Shown piece by piece: positions 37,401 to 48,500 of a stretch of DNA of 64,000 bases. A program made the position numbers and the translations under genes. The notes under the pieces were generated by a model. The model made no database searches and was not told the DNA's origin. It was given only the letters and a program-made list of their open reading frames with translations. This DNA comes from Triplophysa rosa (lineage: Eukaryota > Chordata > Actinopteri > Cypriniformes > Nemacheilidae), in NCBI RefSeq assembly GCF_024868665.1, contig NC_079898.1, positions 19,154,403 to 19,218,402 on the forward strand, in the 5' to 3' direction. Position 1 is the stretch's first letter, and every line of letters begins with the position of its first letter.

Positions 37401-38395
37401 TACGTAAGTGCAATTTAAGGTCATTGTTTCTACATCAGCAGAAATTATTTCATCTACACATTAAAGTTGGCCATACGCTCCCATTCTAAACTCATTAAAC
37501 ATTCAATTCAACCAAGGGCAACGTAATTGGAAAAGTGCTGGCTAGCTGGATGAAACAAATGCAATATAAGAAAATATTTCATACAATGAAGCTTTATATA
37601 AGGTCAATGATTTAATATGCGGCTTTGAATTAGCTAAATTAAAGAGCGAAGGGAATAAAGTTGGGATTTCGAATGTTTCTAAATCTTTGCAGAAGATTCC
37701 ACCCTATTTGCATTATAACATCTCTTTCCAAAGATGCAGTTCCTTGCAGTACGCTAACACCAACAAAGAAATTGTATTGCATACTGTACATGTTGCTGTT
37801 TCAATGCTCAAAACAACTAATGGCATTTCCTGCCATGTCTTATTTTATCTTAACTATACTGTAGGTACAGAACAACAATTGTGGATATTAGAAAATTCTT
37901 TGCTATATCCACACCAATGATAACTGTAATGTTTAAAAAAGTAGTTCATAGTGCCACTGGACTTATTTTATGTTGACATTACTTTAAAGATTCCAGCCAT
38001 TTATGTAGAAACAACTAAAACCACATCTAAAACATATCCTCGGCTGTAAAAGCGACACTTTCATCATTGCATAACTGCCGGAAGCTCAGAGACATCTATA
38101 GACATAAAAGCAATCCCACTGAGGGAAAAGTGTGTGTACTGTGTATGTGTGTGCTTGGTGTTACAACTACTGCAATGCAGCTATCCCTGACCCCAACTGA
38201 CCAATCACAATCTAAAGCTTTCACAGAGAAAGCGAAGCGCAACAGTATTGCTGAAACTCTGAGTAACACCATTAAACTTCATGGAAGTACATTACAGGAC
38301 TAGATGCTAATTACAAGGGGCAATATCTTTCTCTCTCTCTCCAACCTCGCTGACTGAGAAACAAGCTCATTCCCCACTGGGCAATAAAACTTATT
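34404..38395. other. Long unique-looking intergenic stretch
   Basis: About 4 kb in which I recognise no transposon end, SINE or tandem array, unlike the rest of the desert. The 35640-35950 part has balanced composition and homeodomain-type TAAT/ATTA words. It would be a reasonable place to look for conserved enhancers, but the sequence alone does not show it. Confidence 0.4.
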
Positions 38396-38586
38396 TGTGA
38401 CCCTGCCTGTGAAAACAAAAATCAAGAACATTCTGTAAAAATATATGACTATAAGACCAATCAAAGATTGAAATCACAGTGAAATTAAAGATTGAAATCA
38501 CAGTGAAATTAAAGGTCGAAATCAAATTTGATTATCTCAAAACTTGATTACAAGACAATAGCCTGGTTTTCACAGACAGGGTCACA
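38396..38586. mobile_element. TIR MITE with internal 24-bp duplication
   Basis: Ends tgtgaccctgcctgtgaaaa and the inverse ttttcacagacagggtcaca form about 20-bp terminal inverted repeats. Inside, attgaaatcacagtgaaatt is repeated head to tail, with a third worn copy following. Confidence 0.75.
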
Positions 38587-39630
38587 TTTCAGCACTAACT
38601 GCTGATCCTAATACCAGCAAATATACTCAAATACGATTGGTCAATTATGCAATCCAATGGTCTGTTTTTTTTTAATAACCAATGCAAATCCATATTCTTT
38701 ATCACAACCGTGATGACCCTTCAGGGTAAAACAACACCCCTCAGCTCAACATCATGATCCTGATCACCCTGTCTGGGTTTATTATGCAATTTAATAAAAG
38801 ATGATGGTACTGTACATTGCACCTGCAAAACCCTGGCACAATAAAAAGCAAGGCCGTTGGTAATTATTTTGAAATGCTAGTTATCTCTGCACTGAAAAAC
38901 AATGTACAGAGATTTGCTTTTACAAGAACAAATGCTGAATTCATGCCAGAATGAAATGTATTCATATGAAAGCCACTCAGCTATATTGCATTCCACTGTG
39001 TGGCCATTAAAATTTGGATAGGTAAATGTTAAGTACATTACTGAATATATTTGAGTTATGCCATCCTTCGCATTGCATTTCGATCTAAACAGTGCAGGAA
39101 CCATGTCTCCAGGAATTGCAAACTGAAGTAAGTGGGATATAGGTTGCAAAGAATAAGCCTATACATTCAATCTGAACATCTATGAATTGTCTATTAATGT
39201 TGTTGATTTTATAGAATACAGATGTAGAGGCTCAAATGTACCATAAATGCTGTCCACAAAACGCATATGCACAACACTAAAGCGTTCTAAAGCTACACAT
39301 GTAATAATATGCCGTCCACACAGGCAACAGTAGAGCTACTAAATGTCACCGATAGACCTGCAGATTGACCAACGGGGGGAAGCAACACTAATTTGTGTTT
39401 AAAACGCTGAGGTGGCTGAAAGACTGGCATCATGCCAATTACATTATAACAATATACGGCACACTCAGAGAGTGAGAGAGTGCCATTTACTGCACATGGC
39501 CAATCTGTTATCCAGAGTCATCTTTCAATAAAAACTGAAACGTATTTGAGTGGCACTGGTATTCTAGGGTGACTGCATTGGTAGTGATGTATTTTACACT
39601 GAAATAGGAAAGAGAAGTAACAAGTTATTA
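38587..39630. other. Intergenic, nothing identified
   Basis: AT-rich. The minus-strand frame 38877-39149 has no recognisable features. Confidence 0.4.
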
Positions 39631-40005
39631 TTAAAACGATAGTTCACCCAAAAAAGGAAATTCTGCCATGAATTACTCACTCTCTAGTTGTTCCAAACCT
39701 GTATAAATTTCTTTGGTTGAACACAGAGAAAGATATTTGGACGAATACTTGTAACCAAACAGTTCTTGGACCCCATTGACTACAATAATAAGAAAAAATA
39801 TCTTCTTTTGTGTTCAACAGAACAAAAAAATTATAAAAGTACATTTTTCTTACTATGGTATTGTCAATGGGGTCCAAGAACTGTCTGGTTATAAGCATTC
39901 TTTCTCCGTGTTCATCAGAACAAAGAAATTTATACAGATTTGGAACAACTCGAAGGTAAGTAAATGATGACAGAATTTTTATTTTTGGGTGAACTGTCCC
40001 TTTAA
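39631..40005. mobile_element. Angel-like foldback element
   Basis: Arms run from ttaaaacgatagttcaccc to gggtgaactgtccctttaa and pair through ccaagaactg/cagttcttgg around a centre near 39800. A minus-strand frame of 142 codons crosses it only because of the repeat. Confidence 0.8.
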
Positions 40006-41291
40006 TGTAGTGTGGTGGGCGGAGTGGGGGTCCTGAGCAACGGGCTGGATAATTATAATTATTTCTCAGTACAGGACAATCATGAATGATTACAAAAGAT
40101 GACACAATTTATTAGATAATTTACTTCAACCTTTTTTCCAGTATAACAAAAAAATGTAACATTTGAATGCGGTCTCAAGGCTCTCAGCCTCTCACCTTCT
40201 GTTTCTCCATAGAAACCTATTAGCTGACAGCATTTTCCACCCAATAGTTCATCCAGACGATTAGGCAGAAATTGATCGGTCTGTCTTGACTTCAGTACAT
40301 CTTTGACATATCTGACTATTCTGCTGGTCATGGTGAAGACCAACGATCAAAACAGTCAATTTTGATAAACCCAGACATTTACACCTTCGATAAACGTCTT
40401 TCTTTTTCAATACAGAGGAAGTGATCATAATGCTTTGACATGCTTACAAATGACAAGAAATCGCTGCTGCCTTTGTAGGATGTGTGTGTGTTGTTAATCC
40501 TGCTGATTCATGTGTACTTTTCTCCACTTCATTACTGAGGTCTTATTTTAAAGCCTGCGAAGAAGCTGTTTACACAGATCAGCTTGATTGTTTCCATCTT
40601 AATCCAGTCTCTTGAAGTCCAGTCATGTTTCAGATGGTATGCACGGGCAGGTCTGTCTGTCAGGCTGTGAATGCATATGCTTGCAGTGTGTGGTAATGAG
40701 GTTGACAGTTTGATGGTGAGTGTAAGTGTTTCAGAGACCGAATCCTAATGGCGCTCAGTGGGTGCTGTGCTAGTGTGTGTGGCAGAAAATGCTAATTTCA
40801 GTGTGTTTTGGATCTCTTGAGGGTTTCGAGTCGAATTCCAAATGATGACCATCTCCCTGCTGCTCATCAGAACAAACACAACAGAACAGAATATAATTAC
40901 ACCAGGCACCCTCAAACAAAACATTGCAATGAAGAGAGAGACAGCAAGAGAAAGAGGTGTGAACCTTGCTGTTATCCGCTCTGAACATAACTCCACTGAC
41001 AGATGACAGTTGATGTTCAGTTTACAATGACTACAGGCTCAAACTCTTCAGTACTCCACACACTCTGAAGCATCACACGACTTATTAATTATACACCAAA
41101 CTAGCATATAAACAACAACCTGAGCTCGACAATCATTGCTTAAAAGTTTCACACGAAGAACGTTTGACAAAAAATAAGCAATGAAACAAACTACAGTGAC
41201 CCTCAGCATCCCCGGCACACAGAAAGGACAAACTGAGGGACCTCAAGAGACAGACACACCAGCAGCAATGTGCACAACTTTGCCTGGATAT
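40006..41291. other. Intergenic, nothing identified
   Basis: No coding signal beyond short frames, and no clear repeat boundaries. Confidence 0.4.
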
Positions 41292-41600
41292 AAAGGGATA
41301 ATTCACCCAAAAATGAACATTCTGTCATCATTTACTTTCTCTCTTGTCATTTCAAACCTGTCTGATTTTCTCCAACAGAACACAAAAGATATTTTAAAGA
41401 AAGCTGGTAACCGAACACCGCTGGCACTCATTCACTTCTATTGTACGGACACAAAACCAATGCAAGTGAATGGGTGCCATCACTGTTTGGTTAACAACAT
41501 TCTTCAAAATATCTTCTTTTGTGTTCTGCGGAAGAAAGAAAATCATAGAGGTTTGACATGAAAAGAGGGTGAGTAAATGATGACAGAATTGAAAATGAAA
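41292..41600. mobile_element. Angel-like foldback element
   Basis: Begins aaagggataattcaccc and has the inverted partner gggtgagtaaatgatgac at the right. The centre pairs gcactcattcacttc with gcaagtgaatgggtgcc. The frame 41181-41561 lies mainly on this repeat. Confidence 0.8.
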
Positions 41601-41723
41601 TCTGTAACAGAAATGTTACAGATCCACACCAATAAGTGTCAGAACAATGTTCACCACCACTGGGACCATCGTCAGGTGTATAATGTTACACTTTTTCCAC
41701 ATATAAAACATCTTACTGTACAC

Positions 41724-42684
41724 TAAAGGGGTCATATGGTGCGAATACGTGTGTGGCAAGGGGTGTGTGATTTAGCAAGGTCTGCAGCGGGAGAGAAGGC
41801 TGAGAGAAGAGTGGTGAGTAAATGGGGTGCGAAGTGCAAATGATGATCAGCTGTCCTCTATTCCAGTGATTGGTGTGGGGATGCATATAAACAGCTCGGA
41901 GACAGGAGCCGGGTGTGTGAGAGCCAGCAGAGACTACTGCGGAGACAGAGCGAGAGAGAGAAAGCCTGAGAGAGGAGTGCTTCACGAGAGGATCGTCAGC
42001 TCCAGTGGAATACGGAGGCTGGAAACAGAGACGCGCTGCGTCAGCATTGAACTGTGATATATTATTTGTTAATAAACCATACTTCTCCTCTGCAGTAGTC
42101 AACCTGTCCCCGATCTCTTCCTTCTCACCTACACGAACCTTGCTACAACGTGTTTTTATGTGTTTTTGGTGTGTTATAAGTTGTCCATCCATGTATTAGA
42201 CACGTAAAATTGCAAAGATTAAAGTGTCGGAACAAAAGATGCATTCTATTTAAAAGCGAATGCTCACCCAGACCTGTCTGAAACGCCTCGTGTAACCACA
42301 CCCCCACAAATCCACGTCAGTTCGTGGTATGATTTGACAAAGACCGCCCAAATGCAAGTAAGGCGTACCTGTCAGTATAATTGCTTTGGATTGCTTTGGC
42401 CTGATGTTCCAAATATTGTAAGAGGCGTTACATTTCCATCACACACTTGCAGTTTTCGACCAATCACTACGCACTGGTTAACTGGCCAATCATAGCACAC
42501 CTCGCTTTTCAGAGCGATGAGCTTTGTAAAAAATCTGCTCGTTTCAGAGAGGCGGGGCAAAGAGGAGATACAAACACGGTATGTGGAAAATACAGCGTTT
42601 TTAACCTTAAATCGTGTAGATATATTGCATTACATCTAAAACAAATGATAATATTCATTTTAGCCGTCTCATATGACCCCTTTA
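41724..42684. mobile_element. DNA-transposon copy 2, interrupted by a solo LTR
   Basis: Terminal inverted repeats taaaggggtcatatg (41724) and catatgacccctttaa (right end) flank about 560 bases related to 18931-19421, plus an inserted 396-base LTR and its duplicated target. No transposase frame. The superfamily cannot be fixed; a PIF/Harbinger-like assignment would be a guess from the T/A-rich ends. Confidence 0.75.
41752..42147 (+). mobile_element. Solo LTR, 396 bp, with 5-bp target duplication
   Basis: Starts TGTGGCAAGG and ends CCTTGCTACA, so its ends are short inverted repeats of TG...CA type. ACGTG lies immediately on both sides (41747-41751 and 42148-42152). A TATA-like catataaaca lies at about 41884 and AATAAA at 42071-42076, in promoter then poly(A) order. 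The related element at 18931 has a single ACGTG at the matching point, which gives the empty site. No internal retroelement sequence remains, as expected after LTR-LTR recombination. Five-base duplications fit Gypsy-like or Pao-like elements, but the family is not determined. Confidence 0.85.
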
Positions 42685-44154
42685 ATGTGGGCATTCCAAA
42701 ACACAGGTAAACCCCCTAATAATTATTATAGTGTACAGCAAATTAATATTATTGAAAGACAAAAAAAGAGACTGTTAATGCTTCTAAACTGTGCTGCTGT
42801 TTGAATCTTAAAGGAATTTGTTTGATCTGGCTGATCTTATATGTACAGCAGACAGCTTCACCACCCACCACTGAATCACATTTATTGATCTTTTTACCAA
42901 CAGAATATCACACACATCCAGATTAACACAAAATGCTAATGCGTGACAACACATGCCATCCACAAAAAGAGCAGCAAAACACAGATATCTATTGTATAAT
43001 TTAGTTCAAGTTCAGATGAATACAATATGTTGTAGAAACACACACAAATACAGTTCGTACATCTCTATCAGGGCAGCTTTATGCAGATAGTGTTTCAGGA
43101 GCAAGCACAGAGCAGCTGTTTCTGCACACTCTGCACTTTTTTTCTACTGAAGGTTAATGTGTGATTTATAGAGCTGCTTGACCACCAGTACAGCATCACT
43201 CATGCAGAAGGCCATTAAGTTACGACCAATTTATGTAGACATGTATGGTATAGCTACGGTATGTATGCACAGTGGGTTTTTTAAATGGCCGCAACCCTGC
43301 TGGCTGTCAGGTGTGGCCTGATGAAAAACACAGAGACAAACCATTGATCTGTCACACATCAAGCACAGGCTTCACTTCATTCTGAAGTGACCGATGCTGG
43401 ACCACTTATCTGCTTTAGTACTTTTTCAAAGCAATTCACAGTACTTATGGGGAGCAATTTTCTATTTTCTTTTCTCTTTATAGAATCAACTATACAACAA
43501 ACCAAAACTGGAAAAACGCAAAACAGTGAGGATGATTCAACACATTCAGGTGCTACAAAAAATCCAAACCATCTAATCCTAAATATTCATATTTCCCATC
43601 TATTATTATGATCTATTTTCTTTGAAAACAAAGACATGCCACATGACGGTGTGATATCTTTCTTACCATACCACTGAACTGGGTGTGTTGTTCAGTTAGC
43701 AATTGACATGTTTACAATTTTACAAATGTTACCATGCGCCACAAGATTTACTCACTAAAACCCCTTGCCTATTTAACCAAGATTTACTCACAAAAACCAT
43801 TTGCCTATATAACCAATGTTAGCGTTATTAGATTTTTCTTATTAGATTTGTTCCCCCAAAATCATTTTACACAGTGTCACACTTGATTGGTGTTTCTGCT
43901 GTAGTCGTCCAAACATGCATAATAACCACAGGATGTTTCTGGGTTCTCAGTCACTCAGGCTGCTCTCTGACACTATGGTTTTAAAAGCACCAAATAGCCC
44001 ATTAATGTATCCCTCTACTCTCATTCTCTGACATCTCTGAAAGCATCCATTTATACTGCATACGATCGCTGAGAAGGAGAGAGAGAACATGCAAGAAAGT
44101 TATTTTTCGGCGGTCAGAAATCAGGGTTAAAAGCATTGTCTCAAATCAGTCACA
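42685..44154. other. Intergenic with a small duplication
   Basis: 43744-43815 holds two head-to-tail copies of a 36-base unit (agatttactcac ... ttgcctatttaacca). The remainder shows nothing I can support. Confidence 0.45.
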
Positions 44155-44297
44155 TTAACATTCAGACGCTTTTATCCAAAGCGACTTACATTGCATTATA
44201 CTATACATTTGTTTCTGAGTATGTGCAATCCCTGGGATCGAACCCATGACCTTCGTGTTGCCAACGCCATGCTCTAACCACTGAGCTTCAGGAAAGC
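44155..44297 (-). mobile_element. tRNA-derived SINE, copy 2
   Basis: Same family and orientation as at 20640. Forward reading: cagacgcttttatccaaagc, then gatcgaacccatgacc (B box, inverted), then gctctaaccactgagc (A box, inverted). Confidence 0.8.
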
Positions 44298-45834
44298 AGC
44301 ATGACCAATACTTGAATCCAAACTTCTAAAAATGAACATACTGTAAAACTGGAGAGAAACTCACTGTCTTGGATAACTACTAAATGATTCACCCATAAAA
44401 TGAAAATTATTAAAACACTCTCAAGTCATTCCTAACCTGAATGTTGTTATTTGTTTCTGTGGAACACAGAAGCAGTAGTATTAAAGACATTTTATTCTAC
44501 AGATTTGTGTAAGGAACATGCAAAAATGTAAGTCGTTATGGATAATCTTACGGCTACTTTCTCTCAAATCTCCGATTCAGATACGGCAAGGAAATATGTC
44601 TTACAATGTTTCACATCACTGAAGCCAAAAGCCATTAGATCAAGCATGTGTTGTAACCAAATGTGGCATGCCAGAAATTAAGGGGAAGTGAAGGGGAAGA
44701 TTTTCAGCGAATATCGAGTCCGCTATCATTCTATTCTAAGTTATAGCTTGGATTCAGCTCTTGATGTTAAGCAGACAAGTCATACAGAACACTTTCATGG
44801 TTCTTTTATCCTTTTTGGAGCAGGTAATTTCACATGGATGTCATTCACTGCCAATACAAAGCCTGACTTAAAGTACAATACACGTAAGCGGACCGACAAA
44901 GTATGGAATTTACAATGCATTAAAATGTGCAAAATGTAACACCATCTGACACATGCATTCAAAGATCTACGAGATCCATACACACAAGTGTTTTACCTCC
45001 AGAGACATGATTTGCACTCTTAATTAAAGCCAAGCCATCCGGGTAACATGGGATTATAAAACGCCTCACACGGTCGGTAAATTACATGCTATTCAATAAA
45101 GGCAGCCGATCGCACAGCTGCAAAAGTGACGCGGCCGTAAAGATAAAGAAAGTGTTAGTCATCAGTAACCGTTTCACGTGTGTGCACTACACAGTGAGCG
45201 TCAACAACTTTCAGACCCTAATTAAATGGAAATTGATCTCGGGAGGGCAAGGGAATGAGGAAGAGGTGTGAAACGTATTCTGTCTTTGTATGGCCCACAG
45301 GGACATATTGTGCATTAGACATTCGAGAAAACCATTGACCTTTCTTCCTAACTTACTCAAGAGAGAACATACTCATGCACACACACCTTGTAATTATATC
45401 AACCGAATGGCATTTACTGTTCACCTTTAATAAAAAATTGATATGTCATTTTAAGAACCTTGCTGTGTGTGTATAAAAGTGACAGTGATCAACTAATAAT
45501 GCAGTTCACACACACCTGCTGACAGACACTTTGGAACATTCTGAGAAAGGCCAGCACACACATTCACACTAATTTCCATCCCTAAATGTTGAATGAAAAT
45601 GCCTTCACATTCAAGAAAAATGCTTACTGTGTATTCATTTCACAGGCCATTACCTGTTTAAAATGGAGTAAACTTCAGAACCCCCCCATCTGGAGCAGCC
45701 CAGTTTTTCCTCTCACAGACTTTACCATTACCCCTCATACCTTGCTCTGGAGGTTATGTGGGAAACTCTTGAAATTACTGTGAAAGAGACACGGAAGTTA
45801 GTGTGAACGGCTTATACACACAGTTCCCTAATTC
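44298..45834. other. Intergenic, Angel remnant and unique DNA
   Basis: 44388-44475 is a one-armed Angel-like fragment (attcacccataaaatgaaaa ... tggaacacagaag). The rest runs to the end of the minus-strand gene model, and a possible minus-strand ATTAAA signal for that gene lies near 45428. Confidence 0.45.
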
Positions 45835-48267
45835 TCACTTTTTAAAACAAGGTGCAGAAAGCACAGTCACACACGCCTCACTTTCCAACTTGTGAATCTC
45901 CTCAGGAACCGTTCTGTACGTTTTTGATTTGATTCTCACATACACTTTTAGGAATTTTGTGTCCTCTACAACGTTCTTCTTATCAAACATTGGCTGACAT
46001 TGTTGATGTTTGGCTCCAATCAGCCATTCTCTGATCTTTGACTCCGATAAACAAACAAGAACAATCTGCTGATAGAGCAAATGTTGTCTCTGACTCATCA
46101 TCTTCCTCACCTTCACTGAAACAGCAGGAAAGAGTCTGCGATCATTAACCTTATTGGACAGCCAACAGCATGCACCTTCATTCAAGTGTTATGATTGTGT
46201 TTACATTAGTAATTTCTGTGTAAAACCAACTATTAGTCATTAGCAAAAAGAAAAGTTTGGGTGCCTTTGGCTTTGTCCATGTCTCTAAAATAGATACACT
46301 GAAAGGTTTTTGTGAATCTCAAAGCAAAGAAATTACAGATTTGAGCTTTAAGTACATTTATATATTCTTTGATAACCACTAAACAACTGGCAAGTTAATA
46401 GAAAATCATTTTAAACCACAATACAGAAATGGACGCAAGAAAAAGATGCTTACTGTATATCACCATCCACTTTTATTACATGAAGAGGAGTCGCTCAGGC
46501 CTAACATCAACTTCTGGGTCACTGAGAAAATAAAATAACACAGGTTTGGAAGAAACCTGTTATGTTTAAATAATGACAATGTTTGGGTGACATGTGCCTA
46601 AAAAATTAAAGAAAGGATATACCACAATTTGCTGTAACAAAAATCAATATATCATATGTATAGGAGGGTGACCTCCAGCTGATGAGAACTGCGAATTACA
46701 GAACTGCCCAGATCAAGGTCAAAGGGTTGGATGGTACATTAGTCAAGCATGTGATCCCTTCAACATTCAGAATTCAATTCCAGAAGTCTGGGTGATTGAA
46801 CACAGTTTGATCACACCAATCCAGCCAGAAATCCATAACATCCATATCTGCCCAGCTGAATTGATGGGATTGAGATTGGTAAAGTGGGCTGATACCTGAC
46901 AGGCAGTCGTTAGTTTGTGAGATTGAAGGAGTCAGAAACAGGGCCGTTCTGTACTGAAAATACTTGCAGATTCAGCAAGTTTTGAAATGCCATTACCTTA
47001 ATGGTTTTATACAGTAGATCAAGTATTTATAAAGTTAAACAGCTTTCAGTATGTTTCTTTATTTTGTAGAATCTTTGTTAAATTGATAGTCCCCAAATGT
47101 ATAATATTATCTATTATTTCAAGATAACTGTATAGTGAGTATGTTTGTTGTTTGTTTTTATAGGGGCTAATGACTGTACATTATCCCGCAACATCCAGTA
47201 AGTTACCAAAATAAAAGCCTATGCATTTAACATTGATTTGTCAAATGATTTTATCGTTATTTATATACAGACAGTTACTCTGAAAAAGTAATTAATTACT
47301 AGTTACTAATTACATATTCAATAGTGTAATTAGATTAATGTACAATGTATCAACCTTGATTAGGATTGATTCATGGATAGGCATGAAAAGGCTTATTTAA
47401 TTAATTTAAATAAATAATAAGTAACTACATAAATTATTCTTATTAACTGACTAAAGTATACAAATGTGAGAAGGATACATTAAAGCAGTGGTCACCAACC
47501 CTGCTCCTGGAGATCGACCATCCTGAAGATTTCAGCTCTAACTCCAATCAAACACACCTGAAATATATAATCAAGGTGTTCAGGTTTGCTTGATAATGAC
47601 AGACAGGTGTGCTGAAGCAGGGTTGGAGCTGCAGTCTGCAGGACGGTCGATCTCCAGAAACAGGGTTGGTGACCACTGCATTAAAGCATACATTATACAG
47701 TTAGACTTATAATTTTAATGTCATTTCCACTATTGAATACACAGTATTTAGCTAAATTACGTCAGAAGTAACTGTAATTAAATTACAGAAAAAAACAGAG
47801 TAATCCCTTACTTTACTTTATCAATGGGAAAGTAATTAAATAACAGTAACTAATTACTTAGTAACTAGATACACCCAACACTGTATATAGACAAACAAAA
47901 TATAAAACAATTAGCTTTATAACAATCCAACATTACAACAATAGATGGCACCATTGAGTTCACACTATTGAGTTGTTTTGGCTTAACGAAGTGCCCAGCA
48001 ATGTGAAGAGGATCTGTCATATCACTTATATATTACTTTCTTCTTTTTTGTCTTAAAAACACCCATATTTGCTGGCCAAAAATCCTCCTTTTCCCATACA
48101 GTGTTATACGACCGGAAATTACTCTGCCGACTCTGGCGTCCCAAAAGCTCACCCGGCACCGTCTGTTCTCCGTGGGTCTTCGTGTGTCACTCACTCACCG
48201 GTTTCTTGTTTTTCAAGTGACGTTTTCTCTTGCTTTGAGATTGAAGATTCCCTTTACTGCTAGTCAT
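45835..48267 (-). CDS. Unrecognised three-exon gene, 135-aa product
   Basis: I infer this gene from splice signals and reading frame; I do not recognise the protein. Exon 1 is 48199-48267: ATG with an in-frame TGA just upstream, 23 codons, then the strong donor CCG|gtgagtgag. Exon 2 is 46896-46953, after tattttcag, 19 codons plus one base, donor CAG|gtatca. Exon 3 is 45835-46115, after ctgctgtttcag, 93 codons with the stop. Phases join as 0 then 1, and the total of 408 nt is exactly 136 codons. The product is basic near its N-terminus (KRKRHLKNKK, residues 13-22) and has no signal peptide or clear membrane segment. Exon 3 encodes a Lys/Glu-rich stretch (YVRIKSKTYRTVPEEIHKLE). A CpG-containing region precedes exon 1. 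Intron 1 carries nested transposons. It could be a real lineage-specific gene, a decayed gene or a chance chain of signals. Confidence 0.5.
46455..46521 (-). other. Possible alternative last exon of the unrecognised gene
   Basis: On the minus strand, a good acceptor (ttattttattttctcag) is followed by a short open segment and an AATAAA signal at 46472-46477. Spliced from exon 2 in phase 1 it would add 20 codons before a TGA. It lies inside intron 2 of the three-exon model. Confidence 0.3.
47272..47882. mobile_element. Dispersed repeat with cccaacactg end, split by a hAT hairpin
   Basis: The right end gatacacccaacactg and the inner words gtaactaattacttag and aaagtaattaaa are typical of a repeat found widely in fish. 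The left part carries ttactctgaaaaagtaatt and gttactaattac. The left border is approximate. It lies in intron 1 of the unrecognised gene. Confidence 0.55.
47486..47678. mobile_element. hAT hairpin MITE with perfect 8-bp duplication
   Basis: Element ends CAGTGGTCACCAACCCTG and CAGGGTTGGTGACCACTG are exact inverted copies. CATTAAAG occurs immediately before (478-485 of the 47 kb block) and immediately after (679-686). Eight-base target duplications with CAG...CTG ends are the hallmark of hAT elements. No coding capacity. Confidence 0.9.
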
Positions 48268-48500
48268 GAGTCAAACGTTTTATGCCTACTATAAAACTAA
48301 TACGTAAGACTTTCGAGGACATTTTCCTACAATCGTTATATATTTTTTTACTACAAAAAGTTATAAGTTACCTTTTTTTACTTTGTTAGCGTTTGTATGA
48401 CATGGAAGCGACATCGCGGCGTAATACGAGAGACATGAAAGTAGATCCGGTAAAATGCGGCCGGCGGTCTGATATTCTGCTGCCGCGTTAACATGGACAT
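48268..48500 (-). promoter_or_regulatory. CpG-containing region upstream of the unrecognised gene
   Basis: Contains clusters such as gcggccggcggtc, ctgccgcgttaac and acatcgcggcgtaatacg in otherwise AT-rich DNA, directly 5' of the minus-strand ATG. It is a plausible TATA-less promoter for that gene, but the same block could be a transposon fragment. Confidence 0.4.

Noticed and set aside
39677..40105. 142-aa minus-strand frame
   Set aside because: It runs through an Angel-like palindrome; the frame appears on both strands because the sequence is self-complementary.
41181..41561. 126-aa plus-strand frame
   Set aside because: Mostly Angel-like repeat sequence, with no protein features.
48069..48263. 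64-aa plus-strand frame
   Set aside because: It is the antisense of the better-supported minus-strand first exon, which has an upstream stop and a consensus donor.
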